This document shows, in pieces, positions 55,013 through 64,000 of a stretch of DNA of 64,000 bases (its first letter is position 1; each line of letters begins with the position of its first letter). A program made the translations under genes and the position numbers. The notes beneath the pieces are model-generated. The model worked only from the letters and a program-made list of their open reading frames with translations, made no database searches and was not told the DNA's origin. Origin of the DNA: Desmodus rotundus (Eukaryota > Chordata > Mammalia > Chiroptera > Phyllostomidae); NCBI RefSeq assembly GCF_022682495.2, contig NC_071391.1, forward strand, positions 81,371,161 through 81,435,160. Reading direction: 5' to 3'.

Positions 55013-55936
55013 TTAAAGCAGTCCCTTTAGCATCTCTTGCAGAGCTGGTTTGGTGGAGCTGTATTCTTTTAGACTTCTTTTGTCTGGGAAACTCTTTATT
55101 TGGCCTTCTATCTTGATTGAGAGCCTTGCTGGGTAAAGAAGCCTTGGTTGCAGGCCTCTGGTTCTCATTACTTGGAATATTTTTTGCCATTCTCTTCTGG
55201 CTTGGAGTGTTTCCATTGAGAAGTCAGTTGCTAACCTTATTGGGGCTCCCTTGTATGTTACTTCCTGTTTCTCTCTTGCTGCCTTTAAGATCTTCTGTTT
55301 GTCTTGGAATTTTGCCATTATAATTATGATGTGTCTTGCAGTGGGCCTCTTTGGGTTCCTCTTGCTTGGGACTCTCTGTGTTTCCTGGATTTGGGTGACT
55401 TTTTCTCTCATCAGATTAGGGAAATTTTCCATCATTACTTTTTCAAACAGGTTTTCTATCCCTTGCTCTTCTTCTTCTCCTTCTGGTATTCCTATTATAT
55501 CGATATTGTTATGTTTCATGTTGTCCTGCATTTCCCTTATTGCCTCTTCATTCTTTCTGAGCCTCTTTTCCTTTTCTTGCTCTTTCTGGGTGTTTTTTTC
55601 TACTTTGTCCTCCAGCTCACTGATCTGATCCTCTACTTCATCAAGTCTGCTTTTCATTCCTTCTACTATGTTCTTCAGTTCAGAAATTGTATTCTTCATT
55701 TCCTCTTGGCCCTTGTTGATAGTTTCTATTTCCTTTTTCATGTTGATATAGTTTGCAGTGAGTTCATTGTAGTTTCCCTGTAGTTTCTGGTAGTTCTCTG
55801 TGAGCTCAGTGAGCTTCCTGGTAAGCATTGCTTTGAACTCAGTATCTGATAGTTGACTTGCCTCTTTTTCAGCTAGCATTCTTTCTGAGGCTTCCTCCTT
55901 TCCTTTCATTTGGGGATTGTTTCTTTGTCTTCCCAT
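55013..55936 (-). CDS. L1 ORF1p, second copy (open frame intact)
   Basis: 307 aa, colinear with the 310-aa ORF1p of the intact L1 but three residues shorter near residue 45 (ELTENYQKLQ versus ELSELKENYQKLQ). N-terminal MGRQRNN, coiled coil (about 42-140), RRM from about 143 (IIGIPEGEEEEQG, ARHIIIIMAKF) and C-terminal domain ending KPALQEMLKGLL are all present. The start is the same ATG as in the intact copy. Its downstream ORF2 is dead, so any protein could only act with ORF2p from another L1. Whether the decayed promoter still works is unknown. Confidence 0.88.
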   Translation of the reverse strand: MGRQRNNPQMKGKEEASERMLAEKEASQLSDTEFKAMLTRKLTELTENYQKLQGNYNELTANYINMKKEIETINKGQEEMKNTISELKNIVEGMKSRLDEVEDQISELEDKVEKNTQKEQEKEKRLRKNEEAIREMQDNMKHNNIDIIGIPEGEEEEQGIENLFEKVMMENFPNLMREKVTQIQETQRVPSKRNPKRPTARHIIIIMAKFQDKQKILKAAREKQEVTYKGAPIRLATDFSMETLQARREWQKIFQVMRTRGLQPRLLYPARLSIKIEGQIKSFPDKRSLKEYSSTKPALQEMLKGLL

Positions 55937-57481
55937 TGTTTGTGAGACTCTTCTTGTTTGGCTCTGCTTCTTAAATTGATCTGTTCTGACTCCCTGGGTT
56001 TATGGTATGAACTTCTATGGTAGAATGCCAATGGGATTCAGTGGTGCTGTCTCCTTAATCCCCTGAGCTCACTGGTCTTGAGTTCATGTTTATGGGTCTA
56101 ACAGGTGTAACTCTGGTCTTTTCAGCGCTCCAGGTTTTATTGTGTCACCTGTAGGAAAAGGAGAAAGAAGGAAAAAAAAGGAGAAGGGAAGGGAGGAACA
56201 AGGAATAGAAAGGGAATGGAAGGAAGGAAGGAGGAATAAAAATAGATCAGAGGAAAGATAAGAAGAAGGAATTTTAACAAAAATTAAAATACAAAATAAA
56301 TAAAAGAAGGCAGGAAGAAGGAATAAAAAAGGTAAAGGATGGAAGGAAGAAGGAATAAAATAAAGAAAGAAGGACAGTAAGGAAGAAGGAATTTAGGGGG
56401 AAAGGAGAAAAAGAAAGTCTTCTGCTGGCTTTAAACTGGTCAGGTTAGTTCTGCTGGTCTTCCTGTCTGTGGAACAGGAGGGGGTGGCATTTTTCTTCCT
56501 TCCTGAGCCACACTCTTCGCTGTTGTCCAGCCTCCAGTCCAGTTTCTTAGGGTCCTTCTGTTCTCCCTTAGGCCTTTAGTTCACCAGTTGTGCTGTCCCT
56601 GAGGTGCACCAATCAGGAGCAACTCACACTCTACCTTCCTGCTCTTTGCTGTCTTAGATGCTAGGGGCTCTCAGTGCTCCTTCAGGGTAGTTCAGCCCCC
56701 TACTGGGTCAAGTCTTTCTGGGAACTGCAGTCTCCCCTAGCCCAGCAGCTCCCCTCTGCTGGGTGTTCTGCCTTCCTCCTAGAGAGCGAGTTGACCCTGC
56801 AGGGCTCTGTGCACAGGGGCTAGGTGGGAATTGTTCAGAACCAGTGCTTCAGTTGTGGTCGCCCGCCTGCAGCCAGGCTGTTGATCGGGTTGCACGGCTG
56901 ATCCCAGGTTTTGGGCCTGTGCACTGGGGCAGCCAGCCACTGATCTGGGTGTACACCCACCAGGGGTTTCAGGTTGGGCACCCAGGCCACTGATCTGGGT
57001 TCGCGCCAGCCGGGCTTCAGGTGTGTGCTGGGGCTGCTATCCTGCTTCACAGTCTAGGTTCTGAGGGGGTAGGGGCGCAAGAGGCCACGGCTGCTGCGGA
57101 GAGTTCTCTAACTAGCCACTGAGTGCCTCTATTTTCTCTTTTTCTTTTCAAGAAATTCCTCCTATTCAAGCCCCCCTGGTCCAAACAAGCACCTGGCCTC
57201 TCACACAGCCCAACCTGGCTCTCTCCCAAGAATCCTGCAGCAGACCCTATGCCCTGGCTGGGGACTTCAGCCACCCTGGTCCCTGCACTGGACCCAGGGA
57301 CCTTATTGTCCTTAAGCACTCTTCTTACCATCTGATCTTCCAATGTCCTCTATCTTTGATCTCCGACCTTCATATATGCTAGAATACTGTTGGCTGTTCG
57401 CTCTGTTCCTCAGATCAGCTAGGCATTTCACTGGTGCCCAGGGGAAGTGGACTCAGCTCCTACCTATCTCGCCACTATTTT
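55937..57481 (-). promoter_or_regulatory. 5' UTR of the second L1 (decayed CpGs)
   Basis: Colinear with the intact copy: a purine-rich block next to ORF1 (about 56155-56420) and a distal GC-rich part (about 56500-57470). Most CpG sites of the intact copy are TG or CA here. The extreme 5' end reads GCCACTATT where the intact copy has GCCGCCATCTT, so the YY1-like core is lost. Confidence 0.75.
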
Positions 57482-57495
57482 TGAGTTTACTTTCT
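57482..57495. repeat. TSD of second long L1, right copy
   Basis: TGAGTTTACTTTCT; one mismatch to 51614-51627. Confidence 0.75.
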
Positions 57496-57817
57496 ATAAG
57501 CCCTCCTCTCTGCATAGTTCCCCCAGAACATTGAGCACTCTGCTTTGAAATTTTATGAAACAATTTCAAACCTATAGAAAAGTTGAAAGAAGAGTACCAT
57601 GACCACACCCAAGATTCAATGAGTGATTAACATTTTAAACACACCATTTTTTTATATTACTAATGATTAACAATTAACACACATACACATATATGAATGG
57701 GTAATGAAATTGTGTTATATACAATGGAATATTAGGAATATTATTAAGCCATAAAAGAAGAAAATCCTATCATTTATGACAATATTTCTATATTTGTAAT
57801 ATATAAATATGCACACA

Positions 57818-57830
57818 TATATTTATATCT
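57818..57830. repeat. TSD of VES SINE, left copy
   Basis: TATATTTATATCT, repeated at 58062-58074. Confidence 0.85.
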
Positions 57831-58061
57831 ATTTTTAATACTCACTCAAGGACATTTTTTAATTGTTTTTGGATGGAGTGGAGGAGAAGAAAGAGAGAGA
57901 AACATCATTGTGAGAGAGTATTATTGATTGGTTGCTTCCCATACATGCCATGACCAGAGATCAAACCTGCAACCTAGGTATGTGCCCTGACCAGGAATTG
58001 AACCTGTAACCTTTTGTTGTATAGATGATGCTCCAACAAATTGAACCACATAGCCCAGGGC
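57831..58061 (-). mobile_element. VES-type bat SINE
   Basis: Reverse strand: head at the right end (CATAGCCCAGGGC), 'GGTATGTGCCCTGACCAGG', then an A/G-rich 'AAGAAAGAGAGAGAAAC' and tail near 57835. 13-bp TSD TATATTTATATCT on both sides. Confidence 0.88.
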
Positions 58062-58074
58062 TATATTTATATCT
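58062..58074. repeat. TSD of VES SINE, right copy
   Basis: TATATTTATATCT, identical to 57818-57830. Confidence 0.85.
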
Positions 58075-58081
58075 TTTAATC

Positions 58082-58092
58082 AAACCATTTGA
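58082..58092. repeat. TSD of HAL1-type element 2, left copy
   Basis: AAACCATTTGA, identical to 60036-60046. Confidence 0.85.
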
Positions 58093-58102
58093 GGGTTTCT
58101 TG

Positions 58103-58110
58103 CCAAGATG
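58103..58110 (+). promoter_or_regulatory. YY1-like motif at the HAL1 5' end
   Basis: CCAAGATGG spans this site, within about 20 bp of the element start. The equivalent TAAGATGG occurs near 17997 in element 1. It resembles the YY1 site at L1 5' ends. Motif evidence only. Confidence 0.5.
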
Positions 58111-58794
58111 GAGGTGTAGTTAGACACACTGTGCCTCCTCGCACAACCAAAAGGACAACGATAATTTAAAAACAAAAAACAACCAGAACTGACAGAAAAT
58201 CTAACTGTATGGAAGTCTGACAACCAAGGAGATAAAGAAGAAACATTCATCCAGACCAGTAGGAGGGGCAGAGATGGGCAGCCAGGGCAGAGAGGACTCA
58301 GGGCAAGGCGGTAGCTGGCAGATCCAGCGAGGTAGCCGATTGTGGAATGAGGTAGGCCAGTCTGTGGCTGGCAGATCCTGCAGTCCCACATTCACACATA
58401 GATAAACCAGGAGGAACCGTGGGGGAGCGAAACAGACTGAGCAACCCAGGGCTCCAGTGCGGGGAAATAAATCCTCAAACCTCTGATTGAAAACACCCAT
58501 GGGGGTTGAGGTGGCAGCAGGAGAAACTCCCAGCCTCACAGGAGAGTTTGTTGGAGAGACCCATAGGGGCCTAGAGTGTGCACAAGCACACCTATTCGGG
58601 AATCAGCACCAGAGGGGCCCAGTTTGATTGTGAGTACTTGAGGGAGTGACTGAAATCTGCCAGAGAGTGGAGCAAGCGCCATTGCTCCCTCTCAGCCCCT
58701 CCCCAGCATCACAGTGCAGTGACCAGCGTTACCCCAAACTGGTGAACACCTAAGGCTCCGCCCCTTTACATAACAGACACACCAAGAACAAAAA

Positions 58795-59633
58795 ATGGCC
58801 CAAATGAAAGAACAGATCAAAGCTCCAGAAAAAAATACAACTAAGCAATGAAGAGATAGCCAAACTCTCAGGTGCACAGTTCAAAGCACTGGTAATCAGG
58901 AAGCTCACAGAATTGGTTGAATTTGGTCTCAAATTAGATGAAAAAAATGAAGGCTATGCTAAGGGAAACAAAGGAAAATGTACAGGGAACCAATAATGAT
59001 GCGAAGGAAACTGGGACTCAAATCAGCAATTTGGAGCAGAAGGAAGAAATAAACATTCAACCAGAACAGAATGAAGAAACAAGAATTCAAAAAAATGAGG
59101 AGAGGCTTAGGAACCTCCAAGACATCTTGAAACGTTCCAATATCCGAATTATAGGGGTGCCAGAAGGAGAAGAGGAAGAACGAAAAATTGAAAACTTATT
59201 TGAACAAATAATGAAGGAGAAATTCCCTAATCTGGCAAAGGAAATAGACTTCCAGGAAGTCCAGGAAGCTCAGAGAGTCCCAAAGAAGCTGGACCCAAGG
59301 AGGAACACACCAAGGCACATCATAATTACATTACCTAAGATTAAACAGGAGAGAATCTTAGAAGCAGCAAGAGAAAAGGAGACAGTTACCTACAAAGGAG
59401 TTCCCATAAGACTGTCAGCTGATTTCTCCAAAGAGACCTTACAGGCAAGAAGGGGCTGGCAAGAAGTATTCCAAGTCATGAAAGGCAAGGACCTACATCC
59501 AAGATTACTGTATCCAGCAAAGCTATCATTTAGAATGGAAGGGAAGATAGAGTGCTTCTCAGATAAGGTCAAGTTAAAGAAGTTCATCATCACCAAGCCC
59601 TTATTATATGAAATGTTAAAGGGAGTTACCTAA
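58795..59633 (+). pseudogene. HAL1-type ORF1, two frameshifts from intact
   Basis: The ATG at 58795 opens MAQMKEQIKAPEKN... but meets TGA at 58849. The next frame carries LSNEEIAKLSGAQFKALVIR, and a second shift at the A-run near 58940 leads into an open frame of 231 codons (58938-59633). That frame holds the end of the coiled coil, the RRM (RIIGVPEGEEEERKIENLF, RHIIITLPKIK) and the C-terminal domain (ETLQARRGWQEVFQVMK, LLYPAKLSFRMEG, KPLLYEMLKGVT). Both shifts are at homopolymer A-runs. The 231-codon part alone would lack most of the trimerising coiled coil. Confidence 0.8.
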
Positions 59634-60035
59634 GAAAAGGAAGATAAAAAATATGAACAGTAAAAATGACAGCAAACTCACAGTTATTAAGGACCACACC
59701 TAAAACAAAAAAAAGAGCAAACTAGGCAAACAACTAGAACAGGAACAGAACCATAGAGATGGAGATCACATGGAGGGTTATCAATAGGGGAGTGGGAGGG
59801 GGAGAGTGGGGGGAAAGGTACAGAGAATAAGTAGCATAAATGGTAGGTAGAAAACAGACAGGGGGATGGTGAGAATAGTATAGGAAATGTAGAAGCCAAA
59901 AACTTATAAGTATGACCCATGGACATGAACTACAGGGGGGGAATGTGGGAGGGAGGGGCTGGGCAGGATGGAGTGGAGTGAAGGGGGGGAAACAGGATAA
60001 CTGTAATAGCATAATCAATAAATATATTTTTTAAA

Positions 60036-60046
60036 AAACCATTTGA
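60036..60046. repeat. TSD of HAL1-type element 2, right copy
   Basis: AAACCATTTGA, identical to 58082-58092. Confidence 0.85.
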
Positions 60047-61108
60047 ATGCAAGTGCCAACATCAAGATATTTCATCTGATCTCTCCTAAAAATAAGGACA
60101 TTATCAAATATAAAGATCTTTTTGGTTGTTTCCAGTTTTTCTATTTTTAGTAGTAATTTTATTTATTCATAGTTAAATAAAAAATAATCCACAATACAGT
60201 TAAGAGTAAGCTCTCAATAAGAACAATTGTGTGACATTTTTTAAAGACACAAAGAGGGTTTTTTTTCAGCTTCAGTTGTGATAATATAGCCCTCACTCTT
60301 TTTCTGGATTAACTTTCCATCTCAGAAAAGTCAGCATTTAAATAGTCAAATGGCTATTAATTGTACTATGGTACCCCTATCTTAAACCATATACAAAAAC
60401 CAACTTAAAATGGATTAAAGACTTGAACATATGACCTGAAACTATAAAACACCTAGGAGAAAACATAAGTGGTAATCTCCTTGACATTGGTCTTGGCAAA
60501 GGTATTTTTGGATTTGACAGTAGAAACACAAGCTACAAATCAAAAAATTAACAAGTGGGTTATACCAAATTAAAAACCTCTGCACAGTAAAGGAAACCAT
60601 TAACAAAATGAAAAGGCAACATATGAAGTGGAATAAAATATTTGCAAATTATGTATCTGATAAGGAGTTAATATCCAACATATATAAAGAACTCATACAG
60701 CTCACTAACAAAAAAGGGAGGTGGGGCAGAGGAGATAAATAGACATTTTTCCAAAGAAGACATAATAATGACCAACAGGCACTTGAAAAGGTGCTCAATG
60801 TCACTATATTACCTCACACCCGTTAGAATGGCTATCATCATAAAGACAAGAGATAAGAAGTGTTGATGAGGATCTGGAGAAAAGCAAACCCTTTTGCACT
60901 GTTGATGGGAATGTAAATTGGGGCAGCCAGTATGAAAAACAGAATGGAAGTTCCTCAAAAAATTAAAAACACAACTACCATATGATTGAGCACTTAATTT
61001 CTGGGTATAGAATCACTCTCTTAAGATATCTTCATCCCCATGTTCATAGCTGCATTATTTACAATAACCATGACATGGAAACAGCCTAAGGGTCCATCAG
61101 TGCATGAA

Positions 61109-63097
61109 GCCATCAGTCATAATCCTTGTGTTTCCTTTGCCCAAGGAAATATATCAGAAAAAAATATCACTATGAGAAATGTCCCAGATTTTACTGTTTA
61201 TATTTTCCTCTAGGATTTTCATGATTTCAAGTATAACATTAAGTCTTCAATCCATTTTGAGTTTATTCTTGTGTGTGGTGTAAAAGGTAATCTAGTTTCA
61301 TTTTTCCGCACATATCCATCCAATTTTCCCAACATCACTTATTGACTAGACTATCTTTAGCCCACTGTATGTTTCTGCCTCCTTTGTCAAATATTAATTG
61401 ACTATTAAAGCATGGGTTTATTTCTGGGCTTTGTCTTTTTTTCCATTGATCTATAGGTCTGGTTTTGTGCTAGAACCATACTGTTCTAATTACTATGGCC
61501 TTGTAGTATAGTTTGATATTAGGCAGCGATGATTCTTCCAACTTCTTCTTTTTCAAGATTGGTTTGGCTATTTGGGGTCTTTTGTGGTTCCATATAAGTT
61601 TTTGGATTATTTGTTCTAGTTCTGTGAAATATACCATTGCCATCTTGTTAGAAATTGTGTTGAATCTATGGATTGCTTTGGGTAATATGGATGTTTTAAT
61701 GTTGTTGATTCTTCCTATCCAGGTGCATGGTATATGCTTCCACTTATTTGTATCTTTTTCAGTTTCCTTCTTAGTGTCTTTTAATTTTCCAAGTACAGGT
61801 CTTTTACATTCTTGGTTAGATTTATTTCTAGGTATTTTATTCTTTTTGAAACAATTATGAATGAGATTGTTTTCTTAGTTTCCTTTTCTGATTGTTCATT
61901 ATTAGTGCATAAAAATGCAACTGATTTCTGGATATTTATTTTGTATCTTGTTACTTTACTGAATTCATTTATCAGTTCTAGTAGTTGCTTGGTGGAATCT
62001 TTAGGGTTTTCTATATAAAGTATCAATCTCTGTCATCTGCAAACAGTTTAACAAATGGGACTATATCAAAATAAAAAGGTTTTGCACAGCAAAGGAAACC
62101 ATCAACAAATGAAAAGACAACCCACTCAATAGGATAACATATTTGCTGATACATTTGATAAGGGGTTAATTTCCAAAATGTATAAAGAACTTATAAAATT
62201 CTATACCAAAAAACAAACTATCCAGTTAAAAATGGGCAAAGAGCCTGAATAGACACTTCTCCAAAGAGGACAATGGCAGATAACCAATAGGCATACGAAA
62301 AGATACTCTATGTCACTAATCATAAGAGAAATGCAAATTAAAACCACAATGACATATCACCACACACCTTTCAGAATGGCTATCATCAATAAATCAACAA
62401 ACAAGTGTTGGCAAGGATGTGGAGAAAGGGCAACCCTCATGCACTGTTAGTGTGAATGCAGATTTGTGCAGCCACTGTGGAAAGCAGTATGGAGTCTCCT
62501 CAAAAAATTAAAAATGGAACTTCCTTATGACCCAGCAATTCCACTTCTGGGAATTTATCCTAAGAAACCTATAACACTAATTTGAAAGAATATATGCACC
62601 ATTATGTTCATGGCAGCTTTATTTACAATCACCAAGATTTGGAAGCAGCCGAGGTATCCATCAGTACGTGAATGAATAAAACAACTATGGTACCTTTACA
62701 CAATGGAATACTATGAAACCATAAAGAAGAAATTTTTACCTTTTGTGACAGCGTGGATGGACCTGGAGAACATTATGCTAAGTGAAATGAGCCACTCAGA
62801 GAAAGACAATTACCATATTATTGCACTGATATGTGGCATCTAATGAACAAACTGAACTAACAATCAAAATAGAAAGACTTATAGATAAAGAGCAGGCAGA
62901 GAGCTCTAAGGAGTGTGGAAAGGGAGTGGAGGGATTGAGAAAAAAAGAAAAAAGAGAGAAAGAACTCATGGACACACAACAGCAACAGTGTAGTGATTAT
63001 GGAGGAGAAAGACATGGGTGGAGGTAAAAGAGGGTATGGGGAGATAAATGGTGATGAAAAATAACAAAATTAAGTAATAAAGTAAAATAAAATAAAG
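61109..63097 (+). mobile_element. Twin-primed L1 nested in the older L1
   Basis: 61112-62045 is reverse-strand ORF2 (about residues 1004 back to the FADD region; translation 62026-61781 has [20 protein letters not shown]). From 62046 it is forward ORF2 starting at the residue-1010 region through the cysteine-rich segment to the 3' UTR, ending in an AAAATAAAATAAA tail at 63097. The arms are adjacent in ORF2, so a near-perfect inversion. I found no clean TSD. All frames are broken. Confidence 0.8.
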
Positions 63098-63513
63098 GAA
63101 ATCCTGTCACTTGTGGCAAAATGGATGGACCTTGAAGTCATTATGTTAAATGAAATAATTCAGACAAAGACAATGTATGATGTCACTTAAATGTGGAATC
63201 TAAAAACGAAGAACTAACAGAAACAAAGAAGAAATTTATTGTGTCCTGATATGGTGATTTGGGGTTAAGGGGAATGGGTAGAGAGGGTTAAAAGGTACAA
63301 ATTTCCACTTATAAGATAAATAAGTTCTGAAGATGTAATGTACAGCATGGTGACAACAGTTAACAATACTGTATTGTATATTTGAAAGTTGCTAAGACAG
63401 CAAATCTTCTAATCACAAGAAAAAAATTATAACTATGTGAGGTGATGGATGTTAACTAACCTCATTATGGTGATTATTTATGTATTCATATATGTAAATA
63501 TATATTAAATATA

Positions 63514-63639
63514 CACAGGGTGGGAAAAAGTAGGTTTATAGTTGTGAGTATACAAAACAGAGTTTATTCTTGTAGTACTATCTATTTATTAATTATTGTA
63601 TTTATTATTATTATTAACCTATTTTTGCTCACCCCTGTG
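63514..63639. mobile_element. Mariner-like MITE, 126 bp
   Basis: Left end CACAGGGTGGGAAAAAGTAGG; right end, read from the other strand, CACAGGGGTGAGCAAAAATAGG. TA flanks both ends (63512-63513 and 63640-63641), and removal restores the older L1 3' UTR. The CAGGGTGGG...AAAAGTAGGTT termini are typical of a widespread mammalian mariner-derived MITE. A (TTA)n run lies near 63601-63616. No transposase. Confidence 0.85.
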
Positions 63640-63709
63640 TATCAAATCACTGTGTTGTACACCTTAAACTAATACAATGTTATATGTCAAATATATCTTC
63701 AGAAAGCTG

Positions 63710-64000
63710 GAGGGAAATGATAGATGCAGAAACTGCAAACTGTTGCCCAATACTCATTCTCCCTTTGTTCCTCTCAGTGACAGAAACTCCAGGGTTTTAG
63801 GAGGCAATGGCTGGTCAGTTAGAAACTATATTTCCTAGTCTCCTTTGCATTTAGGTGTGATGATCAGAGTAAGCTCAGGCCAGTGGGATATGAGAGTAAG
63901 CTATTCCCACAAGTTCTGGGTTGTGACCTCACACAGAAGCTTCTAGTCAGCTATGACAGCTATTATTACCTCTACTTCTGGTACTCTGAGAGTAAAACTT
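63710..64000. other. Unassigned sequence at window end
   Basis: No recognised repeat or gene. Confidence 0.4.

Larger units (their letters stand above)
51628..57481 (-). mobile_element. Nearly full-length LINE-1, ORF2 broken and internally deleted
   Basis: Minus-strand L1 of the same lineage as the intact copy: 5' UTR (57481-55937), intact ORF1 (55936-55013), ORF2 from about 54966 with several frameshifts, an ORF2 deletion of about 785 bp at 52188-52198, 3' UTR and tail. Between the L1 A-rich end (about 51675) and the TSD lies about 45 bp of other sequence including a G12 run on the plus strand (51632-51643), probably a transduced or expanded tail. CpGs in the 5' UTR are largely decayed, so it is older than the 9-15.8-kb copy. 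It cannot make a working ORF2p. Confidence 0.92.
58093..60035 (+). mobile_element. HAL1-type (ORF1-only) element 2, full length
   Basis: 1943 bp: 5' UTR (58093-about 58794) starting with a CCAAGATGG motif, ORF1 (58795-59633, with frameshifts), and a 3' UTR of about 400 bp that follows the ORF1 stop directly and ends in AATAAA (60017-60022) and an A/T tail. No ORF2 sequence is present at all. An 11-bp TSD shows this is a complete insertion and not an L1 broken later. The element at 17986-21831 has the same layout, so ORF1-only is the ancestral state of the lineage. This fits half-L1 (HAL1) elements, which need ORF2p from full L1s. Confidence 0.82.
57540..60125 (-). repeat. Ancient L1M-type 3' UTR split by a VES SINE and a HAL1
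   Basis: 57540-57830 ('CAAACCTATAGAAAAGTTG', 'AGAGTACCATGACCACACCC') and 60047-60125 ('GAATGCAAGTGCCAACATC', 'CTCCTAAAAATAAGGACATT') are successive antisense L1M 3'-UTR phrases. A VES SINE and a HAL1-type element lie between them. Confidence 0.6.
60350..63710 (+). repeat. Older L1, split by a younger L1 and a MITE
   Basis: 60350-61108 is ORF2 C-terminal sequence in plus orientation ('AACTTAAAATGGATTAAAGAC', 'GGAAACCATTAACAAAATG', 'AAGGGTCCATCAGTGCATG'). 63098-63710 continues with 'GGAAATCCTGTCACTTGTGGC', 'ATGGATGGACCTTGAAG', and a 3' UTR with 'GTTGTACACCTTAAACTAATAC'. About 80 bp of the older element seems to be missing at the insertion point. Many stops. Confidence 0.75.

Overview
This is mammalian nuclear DNA, most probably from a bat of the Yangochiroptera group. 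The main clue is four copies of a tRNA-derived SINE of the VES type (start GCCCTGGCTGG, box-B-like region, A/T-rich end), a family known from these bats. Around them lie ancient mammalian MIR, L2 and L1M repeats and a young LINE-1 lineage. I see no host protein-coding gene, tRNA, rRNA or CRISPR array. The window looks like a gene desert or a long intron whose recent history was written by retrotransposons. All assignments come from reading the sequence and recalling families; no database search was possible.

Layout. 0-9 kb: unique sequence with MIRs, an old L1M 3' end, two 5'-inverted L1 insertions (about 600-1700 and 5727-6032) and an ORF2 scrap (7.5-7.8 kb). 9.06-15.86 kb: a full-length minus-strand L1 (9077-15838) with a perfect 18-bp target-site duplication (TSD), intact ORF1 (310 aa), intact ORF2 (1273 aa, endonuclease and RT residues present) and a CpG-rich 5' UTR. 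It is potentially retrotransposition-competent. 17.99-21.83 kb: a half-L1 (HAL1-type, ORF1-only) element broken by two L1 insertions, one of them a mosaic. 22-29 kb: MIR, a solo LTR inside an old L1, VES SINEs and a large ancient L1M. 29.1-30.45 kb: a twin-primed L1 carrying a 204-bp TA-flanked inverted-repeat transposon. 30.5-50.6 kb: mostly unique or ancient sequence. 50.6-57.5 kb: L2, MIR with an ultra-short L1, then a second nearly full-length L1 (51628-57481) with intact ORF1, broken ORF2 and an ORF2 deletion shared with the copy at 20.99 kb. 57.5-60.1 kb: an L1M remnant hit by a VES SINE and then by a second full-length HAL1-type element (58093-60035). 60.35-63.7 kb: an old L1 hit by a younger twin-primed L1 and by a 126-bp mariner-like element.

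The parts relate as an ecosystem. One intact L1 can supply ORF1p and ORF2p. HAL1-type elements supply only an ORF1, and VES SINEs supply nothing, so both are expected to depend on ORF2p in trans. A deletion-bearing L1 lineage appears to have spread although it lacks part of ORF2. The most notable observations are the intact L1, the shared-deletion L1 lineage, the paired HAL1-type elements, the mosaic L1, and the small 3' transduction at 51.3 kb.
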